A DNA stretch of 64,000 bases, from NCBI RefSeq assembly GCF_003254665.1, contig NZ_QHGY01000009.1, positions 51,072 to 115,071 of the forward strand, read 5' to 3'. The notes under the pieces were generated by a model, which was not told the DNA's origin, ran no database searches, and saw only the letters and a program-made list of their open reading frames with translations. Both the position numbers and the translations under genes were made by a program. Shown here piece by piece: positions 37,399-48,023 of the stretch; the stretch's first letter is position 1; each line of letters opens with the position of its first letter. This DNA comes from Billgrantia lactosivorans (GTDB lineage Bacteria > Pseudomonadota > Gammaproteobacteria > Pseudomonadales > Halomonadaceae).

Positions 37399-38202
37399 CT
37401 AGCGAAGAGGCGGAAATGTCAGCAGCGATTCTCGTCGCGCGGCGGAGGTCAGCGCCATCAACGCCACCGCCAGCAACAGCTCGGCCAGGTCGCCGCCGTA
37501 GTACATGAGCTGGGCGGCGGCCTGGATCTCTGCCGCGGAATGGCCGGCACCGCGCGGCCACAGGTAGCCGTACATGAGCTTGCCCAGCAGGGCGTGGGCG
37601 GCCATGGAAACGAACAGTACGCCCAGGCGAAAGCGCAGGCCGAGCCGGTGCGGCGAGGCGTCCGGGCCCGCCAGGATCGACCAACAGAACAGGTAGCCCG
37701 CCGCCAGGAAATGCAGGTGGACCCAGCCATGCAGCAGGCCGCTGTGCCGCGAGGCGGCATATAGCGGGGTGAAGTAGAGCAGGGCCATTCCGCCGACGTT
37801 GAGCAGCAGGGCGGCGATCGGGTGCGACACGATCCGCAGCGGCAGGCTCCGGAGAACGCCAACGAGCCGGCGCGCCGCGGCGGTCGGCAGGCTCCTGAGG
37901 GTCAGCGTCACCGGGGCGGCCAGTGCCCAGGCCAGCGGTGCCAGCATGCCGATCAGCAGGTGCTGGGCCATGTGGCCGCTCAGGTCGTGATGCGCCCAGG
38001 CCATGACCGGCGGGGCCACGGCCACGGCGAGCAGCAGGCTGCCCAGGACAAAGAGGGCGCAGCGCCAGCCGCTCCAGCCGTTGCCGTGACGCTGCTGGCG
38101 CCCGGCCGCGCCAAGATAGCCCAGGGTCACCAGACAGAGCAGGCCAAGCGGGAGCCACGCCAACAGCGCCGATGCGCCTCCAGCGGCAACGCTGCCGAGC
38201 AT
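37399..38202 (-). CDS. ctaG: CtaG-family cytochrome c oxidase assembly protein
   Basis: A 267-aa protein with about seven membrane helices of the caa3-type CtaG family (pfam09678). Features include MAWAHHDLSGHMAQHLLIGMLAP (histidine-rich helix near residue 67) and LHGWVHLHFLAAGYLF. It probably supplies copper to a heme-copper oxidase. It follows a DUF2243 gene by three bases and shares its operon. No oxidase subunits lie in the window. Confidence 0.85.
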   Translation of the reverse strand: MLGSVAAGGASALLAWLPLGLLCLVTLGYLGAAGRQQRHGNGWSGWRCALFVLGSLLLAVAVAPPVMAWAHHDLSGHMAQHLLIGMLAPLAWALAAPVTLTLRSLPTAAARRLVGVLRSLPLRIVSHPIAALLLNVGGMALLYFTPLYAASRHSGLLHGWVHLHFLAAGYLFCWSILAGPDASPHRLGLRFRLGVLFVSMAAHALLGKLMYGYLWPRGAGHSAAEIQAAAQLMYYGGDLAELLLAVALMALTSAARRESLLTFPPLR

Positions 38203-38205
38203 GGC

Positions 38206-38676
38206 TCAGCCCCGCTCTAGCCGCCTGGCTCGACGGTAGAGGGCCAGGCCCACCAGCAGCAGAGCCAGGGCAGAGAGGTTCCAGCTCAGGTCATAGGCGA
38301 GCAGGTCGACGCCGTAGCGGATCTGGTGGATACCCAGCAGCTTGTGGCTGACGATGCCGTCGAACAGCTGGAAGCCGCCCATGCCGAGGAAGGCGCCGGC
38401 CCAGGCCCAGCGCGCCACCAGCCGGCGACGCTGGGCCTGCTCGATCAGCAGGAAGGCGCCGAGCGCGATGGCGAGCAGCTCGGCTGCGTGCAGCAGGCCG
38501 TCCGACAGAATGCCGACGGTCGGCGTCGCGCGGTCGAAGAAGTGATGCCACTGCAGCAACTGGTGGAAGACGATCTCGTCGACGGCGGCCATCACGCCGG
38601 CGCCGGCCATCGCGGCAAGCCAGAGTGATCGGCGTGAATCCTTTGCGGCGGCCGGGGCGGGGCGGGGTGAGGTCAT
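38206..38676 (-). CDS. DUF2243 membrane protein
   Basis: A 156-aa protein with four hydrophobic segments and a conserved histidine-rich stretch (VDEIVFHQLLQWHHFFDR near residues 31-48; LFDGIVSHKLLGIHQIRYG near 103-121). DUF2243 members commonly neighbour CtaG, as here, and the histidines suggest metal or heme handling. Function unproven. Confidence 0.82.
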   Translation of the reverse strand: MTSPRPAPAAAKDSRRSLWLAAMAGAGVMAAVDEIVFHQLLQWHHFFDRATPTVGILSDGLLHAAELLAIALGAFLLIEQAQRRRLVARWAWAGAFLGMGGFQLFDGIVSHKLLGIHQIRYGVDLLAYDLSWNLSALALLLVGLALYRRARRLERG

Positions 38677-38748
38677 GGCAACCGTGCTCTGGTGGGTCTG
38701 CCCTCAAGCTAGGCCCGCATCGACGCAAAGACAAACCGCCTGCGACCT

Positions 38749-40671
38749 TCACTCCCTGGCGGGCGGGAAGCCGACCTCGAATCCGCGCGCATCGAGGTAG
38801 CGAATGTCGCGGGGTTCCCCCGCCTCGTCGAAGTCGACCAGGCCGAGGCCGCAGCCGTTCCACAGCCGCTCGCCGGCCCGGGCGCGATCGGGGTCGCGGG
38901 GGTGAATCGCCAGGCGGCGACGCTTGGTGAACCAGTTGAGCGGCGAGCGCGGGGCGTAGAGCCAGCGGTTGAGCCGGTCGAACCAGTCTAGCAGGGTGAC
39001 GGGAAAGGCGTTCTTGATGCCGCTGGCGGTGATCTGCCACAGCCGCGGGCCTTGCTCGCGGTGCCGCAGGTGGATGTCGTAGGCGAAGGAGTAGTGCACG
39101 TCGCCGGAGAGAATCACGTAGTTGCCCGGCGTGCGCGAGTGGCGAAAGATGTTGAGCATGACGCTGGCGGCGCCGCGATGGGCCATCCAGTTCTCGGCAT
39201 CCACCAGCAGGGGCTTGCCCGCCAGGGCGAAGAGCCGCTGCACCGTCTCGATGAGCTTGACGCCGAACATGGGGGCCGGCGAGACGATGATGGCCGCTGG
39301 CGCGTCGAGCATGGCCTCCTGCAGCTCGATCAGCGCCTCCCAGTCCATCAGGCCCGAGGGTCGGGTCGGGTGGCGCTCGCTGCGCCAGCGCCGCGTGCGG
39401 GTATCCAGCACGATCAGGGGAGGCGGCCCGGGTATGCGGTACTCCCAGCCCTGGAAGCGCTGCAGCCGCTGCAGCAGGGCGTCGTGCGCCTGCCTAGGCA
39501 GTTGGCCCTCCTGTCGCCGTGCCTCGCTCATCAGCGCCGCCGCCCGTGCGCACAGGCCATCCAGGCGCTCGGGATCGTTGCCCCAGCCCTGGCAGAGCAG
39601 GTAGGCCAGCAGGGCATTGCCGATGATGCGTCGCGAGAAGGGGTGGCCGTAGGCGACCTGCTCCCAGTCGGCGGTCAGGTTCCAGTCGTCGGTCACGTCG
39701 TGATCGTCGAAGATCATCAGGCTGGGCAGGTGGGCCAGCAGGCGGGCGCAGGCGGGCAAGCCCTCGACGAAGCGCTCGAGGATGGCCTGTTCGGCCAGGA
39801 AGCGCTGGTGCCATTCGGCGTCCAGCGCAGGAGGGGAGAGTTCGATCAGCCGCCACGGCAGCGGCGACCAGACCAGCAGGTACATGGCCATCACCTCGGC
39901 GAAGGTGATCAGGTGATTGTGCGCATTGGCCGTGGTGAACACCGGCTTGCGTACGCCGCCGAAGAAGCGTTCGCGCAGGGCGCTGCCGCTCTCGGTGTCC
40001 GGCAGCAGCGCCTCGCGCCGGTAATAGCTGGCCTCGTCGCGATAGAGCGCCCGGCTGTCGGGTACCGTGGCGCCCTCCAGCGTTTCGTCGAACAGGCCCA
40101 GCCGTGCGATCAGGGTGTGGATCGCCACCAGCGTGGGGCCGGCCACGTCGTCGGCGTAGACCTGGTCGCCGGTCATCAGCAGCCAGGCCGGCCATTCCTG
40201 TGGCGCCCGGCGGCGCTTGGCGAGCCAGGCGTCGGCGCCCACCAGGCCGTCGGGGCCGTCATGGTGGGGCTTGCGGCAGGAGCCGTGCAGCAGGCGGTGG
40301 TGGCGCTCGGCCAGCACGAAGCTCGGGTAGTTCGTGCCCTCATGCAGCAGGTGCGGTGCCCAGTCGGCGATGCCGCGCTCCTCGGCTTCGCCGCGTATCT
40401 TCAGGTCGTAGTCGACGAACGTGCCGGTGGGCAGCGGCGTGGCGAGGGAAACGTCGATCAGGTGCAGCCAGGCATGCTGCCCGACCGGGATGCGCTCGAG
40501 CCGCCCGTCGCCCAGCCGCAGGCGCCGCGGCGGGTGGCCCTCGGGGTGCAGCATGAGCGTCAGTTCGAGCGGCCGCGTGGCCACCAGCCACAGCACCAGG
40601 CGCTCGGCCGACAGGCGTCGCAGCAAGGGGCCGGCCAGGACGTCGGGCAGGGGCGGGGCGTCGTCGGTCAT
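38749..40671 (-). CDS. PhoD-like alkaline phosphatase-family protein
   Basis: A 640-aa protein with the metallophosphatase layout of PhoD-like enzymes: LHGSCRKPH, LLMTGDQVYADD, LMIFDDHDVTDDWN and VILSGDVHYSFAYD carry the metal-binding Asp and His residues. There is no signal peptide, so it probably acts in the cytoplasm, unlike classical PhoD. The ATG at 40671 follows CAGGAGAG. Substrate unknown. Stands alone. Confidence 0.83.
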   Translation of the reverse strand: MTDDAPPLPDVLAGPLLRRLSAERLVLWLVATRPLELTLMLHPEGHPPRRLRLGDGRLERIPVGQHAWLHLIDVSLATPLPTGTFVDYDLKIRGEAEERGIADWAPHLLHEGTNYPSFVLAERHHRLLHGSCRKPHHDGPDGLVGADAWLAKRRRAPQEWPAWLLMTGDQVYADDVAGPTLVAIHTLIARLGLFDETLEGATVPDSRALYRDEASYYRREALLPDTESGSALRERFFGGVRKPVFTTANAHNHLITFAEVMAMYLLVWSPLPWRLIELSPPALDAEWHQRFLAEQAILERFVEGLPACARLLAHLPSLMIFDDHDVTDDWNLTADWEQVAYGHPFSRRIIGNALLAYLLCQGWGNDPERLDGLCARAAALMSEARRQEGQLPRQAHDALLQRLQRFQGWEYRIPGPPPLIVLDTRTRRWRSERHPTRPSGLMDWEALIELQEAMLDAPAAIIVSPAPMFGVKLIETVQRLFALAGKPLLVDAENWMAHRGAASVMLNIFRHSRTPGNYVILSGDVHYSFAYDIHLRHREQGPRLWQITASGIKNAFPVTLLDWFDRLNRWLYAPRSPLNWFTKRRRLAIHPRDPDRARAGERLWNGCGLGLVDFDEAGEPRDIRYLDARGFEVGFPPARE

Positions 40672-40775
40672 CGGGCTCTCCTGTCTGGCGCACTCGCGCC
40701 ATCGCTGGCGCATGACACTCCAAGTGAGTAGGCTGGGCTGCGATTCGTTCAATTCCTGCTGATGGAGACGGCAAC

Positions 40776-41342
40776 ATGCTCGTCATGATTCTGGGGCTCG
40801 TGCTCTTCCTGGGCACCCACTCCGTACGCATCTTTGCCGACGACTGGCGCAGCGAGCAGATCCAGCGCCTGGGCGAGATGCGCTGGAAGGGCTTGTTCTC
40901 GCTCGTCTCCATCGTGGGGCTGGCACTGGCCATCTGGGGCTTCGGGCGCATGCGCCTCGACCCCACCTGGGTCTGGTACCCGCCGGTGGGAATGCGCCAC
41001 GCGGTGGCGCTGCTGATGCTCCCCGCCTTCCTCCTGCTGGTGGCGGCCTACGTTCCCCATAACCACATCAAGGCCAAGCTGGGCCATCCCATGGTGCTGG
41101 CGGTCAAGGTGTGGGCGTTTGCCCACCTGCTGGCCAACGGGCGCCTCGGCGACATCGTCTTCTTCGGCGCCTTCCTGCTCTGGGCCGTGCTCGACTTCCG
41201 TGCCGCCCGGCGTCGCCAGCCCGCCCCGGCCGTGAGCCCGCGTGCCTCGGGCACCCTCATCACGTTGGGCGTCGGGCTGGTCGCCTACTACCTGTTCGCC
41301 TTCCATCTGCATGTGTGGGTCACCGGGGTGCCGGTGATGTAG
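40776..41342 (+). CDS. NnrU-family membrane protein
   Basis: A 188-aa protein with about five membrane helices and the NnrU features GTHSVRIF near residue 13 and HPMVLAVKVWAFAHLLANG near residue 105. NnrU is linked to nitric oxide and nitrite reduction in denitrifiers but is widespread in bacteria without that pathway. GGAGAC precedes the ATG. Divergent from the PhoD-like gene. Confidence 0.85.
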   Translation: MLVMILGLVLFLGTHSVRIFADDWRSEQIQRLGEMRWKGLFSLVSIVGLALAIWGFGRMRLDPTWVWYPPVGMRHAVALLMLPAFLLLVAAYVPHNHIKAKLGHPMVLAVKVWAFAHLLANGRLGDIVFFGAFLLWAVLDFRAARRRQPAPAVSPRASGTLITLGVGLVAYYLFAFHLHVWVTGVPVM

Positions 41343-41366
41343 GTCGCGCTTCTCCCGGCTCGCGCC

Positions 41367-41810
41367 TCAGGGCTCCAGGTCGAACAACGCCTCGCCGCTG
41401 CGCGTGTCGAAAGGGGCGGAGAAGTGCTCGTGCACCACCTTCCACTGGCCCTCGATGCGCCGGTAGCCGCTGGTCATGCGTAGCCAGCCCGACTTGGTCT
41501 CGCCGTTGGCGTTGCTGCCGCCGCAGCGATTCATGGCATGGCAGAAGGCCACCTGGCCGTCGGCATGGATCGTCACCTCATGCAGCTCGAAGACCATCGG
41601 CCCCGGGCACATCTCCATGCACCGTTGCCAGTGGTCGCGGTAGGCCGCCACGCCCTTGAACTGCAGCTTCGTCACCGCATCGAAGGCGACGATATCGGGG
41701 GCATAGTGGGCGACGATGGCGTCGAGATCCTGGGCGCGCACCGCGGCCGCCCAGCTTTCCAGCTGTTCCAGTACCGCGGCCTCGGCGGACAGGCCGGTAT
41801 GGGTCGTCAT
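41367..41810 (-). CDS. SnoaL-like / NTF2-fold protein
   Basis: A 147-aa cone-shaped NTF2-like protein, similar to small ketosteroid-isomerase-like hydrolases (VRAQDLDAIVAHYAPDIVAFD near residue 20; KVVHEHFSAPF near 127). Such proteins bind small hydrophobic ligands or act as stress-related enzymes. GAGGAGAC precedes the ATG. No partner gene is evident. Confidence 0.82.
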   Translation of the reverse strand: MTTHTGLSAEAAVLEQLESWAAAVRAQDLDAIVAHYAPDIVAFDAVTKLQFKGVAAYRDHWQRCMEMCPGPMVFELHEVTIHADGQVAFCHAMNRCGGSNANGETKSGWLRMTSGYRRIEGQWKVVHEHFSAPFDTRSGEALFDLEP

Positions 41811-42053
41811 GGGGGCGTCTCCTCGTTCGTCTGGGTCAATCGTCAGTCTGGCACTTTCCTGTCGTGCGAGCGGCGCTGGAATCGACCCTCGGCTGGTCGG
41901 AGGCAGCCTTGCAGTGAGGTGTGGGTAGAGTCGGGCGGGGAGTGACGCCGCGGGCTACCTTGATCTGCATCAAGGCGACGCGGCCAGCCGTGACGGATAG
42001 TTGCCCTACGCCATCCTCCTTGCCAACGCGCAGACGACACAGGAAGCCACGCC

Positions 42054-43133
42054 ATGCCTGCCATGATGAAAGCCGCGATCTTCGTCGAGCCGGGGCGCAT
42101 CGAGATCGACGACAAGCCGATCCCGGACATCGGCCCCAACGACGCCCTGATCCGCGTGACCACCACCACCATCTGCGGCACCGACGTGCACATCCTCAAG
42201 GGCGAGTACCCGGTCGAGCGCGGGCTGACGATCGGCCACGAGCCGGTCGGCGTGATCGAGAAGCTGGGCGCCAACGTGCAGGGCTATCGCGAGGGCCAGC
42301 GGGTCATCGCCGGCGCCATCTGCCCGAGTTTCACCTCCTACGCCTGCCAGGACGGCTGCAGCGCCCAGGACGGTGGCCACCACGCCCACGGCTACAAGCC
42401 GATGGGCGGCTGGCGCTTCGGCAACACCATCGACGGCGCCCAGGCCGAATACCTGCGGGTGCCCGACGCCCAGGCCAACCTGGCGCAGGTGCCCGACGGC
42501 CTGACCGACGAGCAGGTGCTGATGTGTCCCGACATCATGTCGACCGGCTTTGCCGGTGCCGAGTCCGCCGGTATCAAGATCGGCGACAGCGTGGCGGTGT
42601 TCGCCCAGGGGCCCATCGGCCTGTGCGCCACGGCCGGTGCCAGGCTGCGCGGCGCCGGGCTGGTCATCGCCGTGGACGGCGTCGACGAACGCCTGGCCAT
42701 GGCGCGGCAGATGGGCGCGGACGTCATCCTCGACTTCCGCAAGGTCGACGTGGTCGAGGAGATCCTGCGTCTGACCGGCGGGCGCGGCGTGGACGCCTCC
42801 ATCGAGGCGCTGGGGCTGCAGTCCACCTTCGAGGCGGCGCTGCGGGTGATCAAGCCGGGCGGCACCCTGTCGAGCCTGGGGGTCTACTCCGGCGACCTGA
42901 CGATCCCGCTCGGGGCGTTCTGCGCCGGGCTGGGCGACCACAAGATCGTCACCTCGCTGTGCCCCGGCGGCAAGGAGCGCATGCGCCGCCTGATGCAGGT
43001 GATCGAGACCGGGCGGCTGGATCTCGGCCCCATGGTCACGCATCGCTACGCGCTGGAGAACATCGTCGAAGCGTACGACCTCTTCTCGCACCAGCGCGAC
43101 GGCGTGCTGAAAGTGGCGATAAGGGCGGGCTGA
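42054..43133 (+). CDS. zinc-dependent alcohol dehydrogenase
   Basis: A 359-aa medium-chain dehydrogenase. Catalytic zinc ligands are expected at the cysteine of TICGTD (near residue 41), the histidine-glutamate of IGHEPVG (near 62) and an aspartate (CPDIMSTG, near 163). The usual four-cysteine structural zinc loop is reduced to CPSFTSYACQDGC. It resembles secondary-alcohol (isopropanol-type) dehydrogenases. The start may be at the first or the fourth methionine. Confidence 0.83.
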   Translation: MPAMMKAAIFVEPGRIEIDDKPIPDIGPNDALIRVTTTTICGTDVHILKGEYPVERGLTIGHEPVGVIEKLGANVQGYREGQRVIAGAICPSFTSYACQDGCSAQDGGHHAHGYKPMGGWRFGNTIDGAQAEYLRVPDAQANLAQVPDGLTDEQVLMCPDIMSTGFAGAESAGIKIGDSVAVFAQGPIGLCATAGARLRGAGLVIAVDGVDERLAMARQMGADVILDFRKVDVVEEILRLTGGRGVDASIEALGLQSTFEAALRVIKPGGTLSSLGVYSGDLTIPLGAFCAGLGDHKIVTSLCPGGKERMRRLMQVIETGRLDLGPMVTHRYALENIVEAYDLFSHQRDGVLKVAIRAG

Positions 43134-43142
43134 CCCAGCGGG

Positions 43143-43180
43143 CGAACCGGTCGGCAGGGGATGTCTTGCCGACCGGTTCG
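43143..43180. terminator. strong bidirectional hairpin between convergent genes
   Basis: A perfect 14-bp stem, CGAACCGGTCGGCA (43143-43156) with TGCCGACCGGTTCG (43167-43180), loop of 10 bases. It starts 9 bases past the dehydrogenase stop and abuts the stop of the GGDEF gene on the other strand, so it can end both transcripts although no T-run is present. Confidence 0.6.
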
Positions 43181-44341
43181 TCATGACTCGAGTTCCGCCA
43201 GGCAGTAACCATCCTTTTCCGCCGTTTTGACCCGGTACATGGCCATGTCGGCGCGATGGATGATGTCGTCGACGCTCATGCCCGGATAGGGGAACAGGCA
43301 TACGCCGATACTGGCCCGAAGGGAGAGCGGGGCGGGTACGTCAGGTAACGGCGTTCGGAGGTTCAGCAGCAGCTTTGTCGCCAGGTGGTGAATATCCCGC
43401 TCGGAGCTGAGATCGCGGGCGAGCACGAAGAACTCATCACCACCGATCCTCGCCACGGTATCCGTCTGGCGCACGCTGTGCTTGAGGCGGCGGGCGACCT
43501 GGACAAGCAGATGGTCTCCCATCTTGTGTCCGAGCTGGTCGTTGACGTTCTTGAACCCGTCCAGATCGATGAACAGGCCACCCTGCAGCTTGCGCTGCCG
43601 CTGGCTGGCTGCCAAGGCTTGCTGAATGCGGTCGTAGAGCAGTTCGCGATTGGGCAGCCCTGTCAGCGGATCGTGCAACGAACGCTCATGGTGAAAGCGC
43701 CGTTCTTTCTCGAGCTCCCGCTCTCGCAGGTAGAGCCGGCGTCCCTGGCGTTCTACCAGATACCCCGTGGTACCGCCGATGAGATTGGCCGATATGATGA
43801 ACACGTTATGGCTGAAAAGAATGTGTGCCGGATAGTCCAGCAGGAGGCCGAAGATCAGGTTGTAACTCGCCAACAGCAGCGCATCGAGGCCCAGGGCATA
43901 GGGAAAGCGAACCCCGATGAAGTTATAGGTGTAAAAGGTCACCATCACCATGGCGGGGTAATAGTAGGGGGTGTTTTCGAGAGGAACCTGCGATTGGATG
44001 GCGATCAGGCCGAATCCGGCCGCCGCGCAAACAGCCGTAAGCCACCACTGCGCAAGGCGCTGGAAAGCTGAAGTGAAACTGACGGCCAACACCAGGCTTG
44101 GCACCATCAAGGCGGTGAGACGCGACTGCCAAACGCCCCAACTGGCCTCTGGCGGGACATACCAGGTATCCAGAAGGCCGCACAGCAGATAGACGAGCAT
44201 GCCGACAACGATTGCAGTGCGACCCTGGTGCAGGGTACGAGGCAGGGTGTCACGCCGATAGGCGTGTTCCAGCAATGGGTCGCCGAAGCGCAGACTGAAG
44301 CGCCTCAGTGTACTCGATGTACTATTCGCGATAGCCGTCAT
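43181..44341 (-). CDS. membrane-bound diguanylate cyclase (GGDEF)
   Basis: A 386-aa protein with about six N-terminal membrane segments (residues 40-205) and a GGDEF domain (about 225-386). The active-site loop is intact (RIGGDEFFVLARD), and DPLTGLPNR marks the domain start, so it should make cyclic di-GMP. No separate inhibitory RxxD site is obvious. The start at 44341 is a weak choice; translation could begin upstream. Confidence 0.85.
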   Translation of the reverse strand: MTAIANSTSSTLRRFSLRFGDPLLEHAYRRDTLPRTLHQGRTAIVVGMLVYLLCGLLDTWYVPPEASWGVWQSRLTALMVPSLVLAVSFTSAFQRLAQWWLTAVCAAAGFGLIAIQSQVPLENTPYYYPAMVMVTFYTYNFIGVRFPYALGLDALLLASYNLIFGLLLDYPAHILFSHNVFIISANLIGGTTGYLVERQGRRLYLRERELEKERRFHHERSLHDPLTGLPNRELLYDRIQQALAASQRQRKLQGGLFIDLDGFKNVNDQLGHKMGDHLLVQVARRLKHSVRQTDTVARIGGDEFFVLARDLSSERDIHHLATKLLLNLRTPLPDVPAPLSLRASIGVCLFPYPGMSVDDIIHRADMAMYRVKTAEKDGYCLAELES

Positions 44342-44759
44342 GGGGGCTCTTGGGATAGCTGTGCAGCAGGCCGATGCTTGGCGGGATGGCAGTACTGCCC
44401 TTGCCTGCACGCGCTTTTTATATGATTGCGGAGGCTATCAGCAAGCTTCAGCTACGACCAACGGTGAGCTTCGGTGGTGCTCGTCTCTGCATACTTCGGG
44501 GAAAGCTAGCATGGGAGCCGACCTGCGCCCGGCATTGAGCATTGGCGAGAAGCGGGCATTGACGATAGGAGGAGTTTACGAGAGGCGAACGTTGAAACGG
44601 CTTACGGACATTTCGCGAACGACTGCTACTCTTTGTTACACAGGGATTGAACGGTCATTCAATGGTCATCCCTTCGTCATGGAGTCGCGCGATAAGGGTC
44701 GGGGGCCAGGTCCCGCTGGCCCCTGTCACCTTGTGCAGGACCCTCATGGAGAACCCCTC
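44342..44759. promoter_or_regulatory. gap upstream of polyamine-type ABC operon
   Basis: 418 bases. An ORF spans it in frame with the binding protein but has no domain and ends in the Tat signal of that protein, so it is not taken as coding. It contains TTGACG at 44559-44564 as a possible -35 box, an ATTGAA/TTCAAT inverted repeat (44646-44651 and 44658-44663) and a leader hairpin listed separately. Confidence 0.5.
44702..44723 (+). promoter_or_regulatory. leader hairpin before ABC binding protein gene
   Basis: GGGGCCAG (44702-44709) and CTGGCCCC (44716-44723) make a perfect 8-bp stem with a 6-base loop, ending 36 bases before the start codon. It could stabilise the transcript or take part in attenuation. 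Confidence 0.4.
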
Positions 44760-45875
44760 ATGTCGTTCACACGTCGCCGTTTCCTCAAGGGCACCCTGGC
44801 TGCCGGTGCGGCCGCCAGCGTGCCGTCGTTCTACATCAACAAGGTACTGGCCCAGGAGCAGACCCTGCGCATCTATGCCTGGGCCGGCTACTTCACCGAC
44901 GAGATGCTGGCCGACTTCAGCGAGAAGACCGGCATTCGCGCGACTTTCACCCCCTACGGCACCAACGACGAGCTGATGAACTCGCTGCGCGCCACCGACG
45001 GCACCGGCTTCGACGTGATCATGCCCACCGTGGACCGGGTGCCGGGCTACCTGGACTACGACCTGGTGCAGCCGCTCGACGAATCGCGTATCAACTGGTC
45101 CGGCGCGCTCGACAGCGCCATCGAGGGCTCCGAGGTGGGCGGCGTGGTCGACGGCAAGCGCTACTTCGCCCCCAGCGACTGGGGCACCGAGGCGATCACC
45201 TGGAACCGTCGCGACGCCAAGGTCGACCGCGCCAACCTCAGCTACGCCGACCTGTGGAACCCCGAGCACGACCAGGGTGTGACGGTACGCGGGCACTCGG
45301 CGCTGGTGGGCATCGGCCTGTGGCTCGAGCGCGAGGGACGGCTGCCGCATCCGCTGCTCGACTCCTACAAGAGCGAGGAGGCCATGCGCGCCAACTTCGA
45401 CGTCATCCTCGAGGAAGCGATCAAGCACAAGCACATGCTGGTGCAGTTCTGGGAGACCGAGAACGACGCCCAGGCGGCCTTCCGTACCAACGGCGCCATC
45501 ATCGGCCAGACCTGGGACTCCACCGCCTTCCGCCTGCAGCAGGAGGGCGAGGACATCGCCTACGGTGCACCGAAGGAGGGGGCGCTGGCGTGGATGGAGG
45601 GCTTCGTGATCCCCAAGAACGCGCAGAACCCGGACGCCGTCTACGAGCTGATCAACTGGTACTACACGCCGGAGGCGGGCGCCCTGTTCGTCAAGGCGAC
45701 CGGCTATAACTCCACCTCCAAGGGCGCTACCGAACTGCTGCCCGACGAGACGCGCCAGTTCTTCACCGACTCCTACACCGAGGAGGACCTGGCCAATCTG
45801 TGGTGGTGGCCGATCCAGGAGCCGTGGTACGTGGCGCTGCGCAACGAATACCAGGATCGCTACCTATCGGCATGA
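44760..45875 (+). CDS. potD: spermidine/putrescine-type ABC transporter binding protein (Tat-exported)
   Basis: A 371-aa periplasmic binding protein of the PotD/PotF group. The N-terminus carries a twin-arginine motif (RRRFLKG, residues 5-11) and a hydrophobic stretch ending at LAQ (residue 32). The mature part begins with the typical LRIYAWAGYFTDEMLADFSEKTG-like segment. It is first of four genes encoding a complete importer. The ligand may be a polyamine or another amine; the family alone does not decide. Symbol given by family. Confidence 0.85.
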   Translation: MSFTRRRFLKGTLAAGAAASVPSFYINKVLAQEQTLRIYAWAGYFTDEMLADFSEKTGIRATFTPYGTNDELMNSLRATDGTGFDVIMPTVDRVPGYLDYDLVQPLDESRINWSGALDSAIEGSEVGGVVDGKRYFAPSDWGTEAITWNRRDAKVDRANLSYADLWNPEHDQGVTVRGHSALVGIGLWLEREGRLPHPLLDSYKSEEAMRANFDVILEEAIKHKHMLVQFWETENDAQAAFRTNGAIIGQTWDSTAFRLQQEGEDIAYGAPKEGALAWMEGFVIPKNAQNPDAVYELINWYYTPEAGALFVKATGYNSTSKGATELLPDETRQFFTDSYTEEDLANLWWWPIQEPWYVALRNEYQDRYLSA

Positions 45876-45897
45876 ATCGACGGATGAAGAGGTAAGA

Positions 45898-45928
45898 GGG
45901 AAGAGGGGCGCGCAGCGCCGCTCTTCCC
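45898..45928 (+). terminator. internal hairpin between binding protein and ATPase genes
   Basis: GGGAAGAG (45898-45905) pairs with CTCTTCCC (45921-45928), continuing into GGCG/CGCC after one mismatch, and is followed by TTCGTTTT. It probably ends part of the transcripts so that binding protein exceeds the membrane components. Confidence 0.55.
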
Positions 45929-45973
45929 GCTTCGTTTTAGCCGCATAGCGGCGATCCTGCGTATGAGGTTTTG

Positions 45974-47135
<1,162 letters not shown>

Positions 47136-47143
<8 letters not shown>

Positions 47144-48023
47144 GCAGCTGCAGGTGCGCTTCGGCGGGCCGCTGGCGATGGCCATCGTCACCCTGCTGGG
47201 GATCTGGCTGATCGTGATGGTGACCCTGCCGCAGCTGCAGATGATCGAGTATTCGCTCAAGCCGAACCTGCTGCCGGCCCAGATCGGCGGGCCCGAGGAC
47301 CGACTGACCCTGGCCAACTACGCCACCCTGTTCAACAACGACATCCATCGGGCGATCTTTCTCAAGACCCTCTGGTCGAGCGTGCTGGTCACGCTGCTGA
47401 CGCTCGCGGTGAGCTACCCGCTGGCCTGGTACCTGGCCAAGGTCGCCACCCCGCGCCAGGCGGCGCTGTGCATCCTGCTGCTGATCGTGCCGTTCTGGAT
47501 CAACGAGATCCTGCGCACCTACTCCTGGTTCATCATCCTGGCGTTTCGCGGCCCGCTCAACGAGGTGCTGATGATGCTGGGGCTGATCGAGCGGCCGATC
47601 CGCTTCCTCAGCGGCAACGGCGGGGTGATGGTGGGCATGGTCTATGCCTACATCCTGTTCATGGTGTTCCCGCTCTACAACGCCATCGAGAGCCTCGACG
47701 ACAACCAGGTGCGCGCCGCCCGCGACCTGGGTGCCGGCACCCTGCGCACCCATCGGCGTATCGTCATTCCCCACGCCAAGCCGGGCATCGCCACCGGCTG
47801 CATCATGACCTTCATGCTCGCCGCCGGCAGCTACGCGGTGCCGGCGCTGCTCGGCTCGCCGGGCAGCCGCTGGTTCACCCAGATCATCTACAACTGGTTC
47901 TTCGAGGGCGGCAACTGGAACCAGGGCGCGGCCTACGCCTTCCTGCTGCTGGTGCTGTGCATCGGCTTCATGTCGCTGGTCATGAAAGTGTTCAAAGTGG
48001 GCTTGGGGGACATCGGGAGATGA
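47136..48023 (+). CDS. potB: ABC transporter permease (PotB type)
   Basis: A 295-aa permease with about six membrane helices and the binding-protein-dependent EAA-like loop (RAARDLGAGTLRTHRRIVIPHAKPGI, around residue 190). The ATG at 47136 lies within the end of the ATPase gene. It overlaps potC by 4 bases. Confidence 0.88.

Noticed and set aside
41921..43186. 421-codon plus-strand ORF overlapping the zinc alcohol dehydrogenase
   Set aside because: Arg/Gly/Ala-rich shadow frame of a G+C-rich gene; the 359-aa dehydrogenase in another frame has clear motifs.
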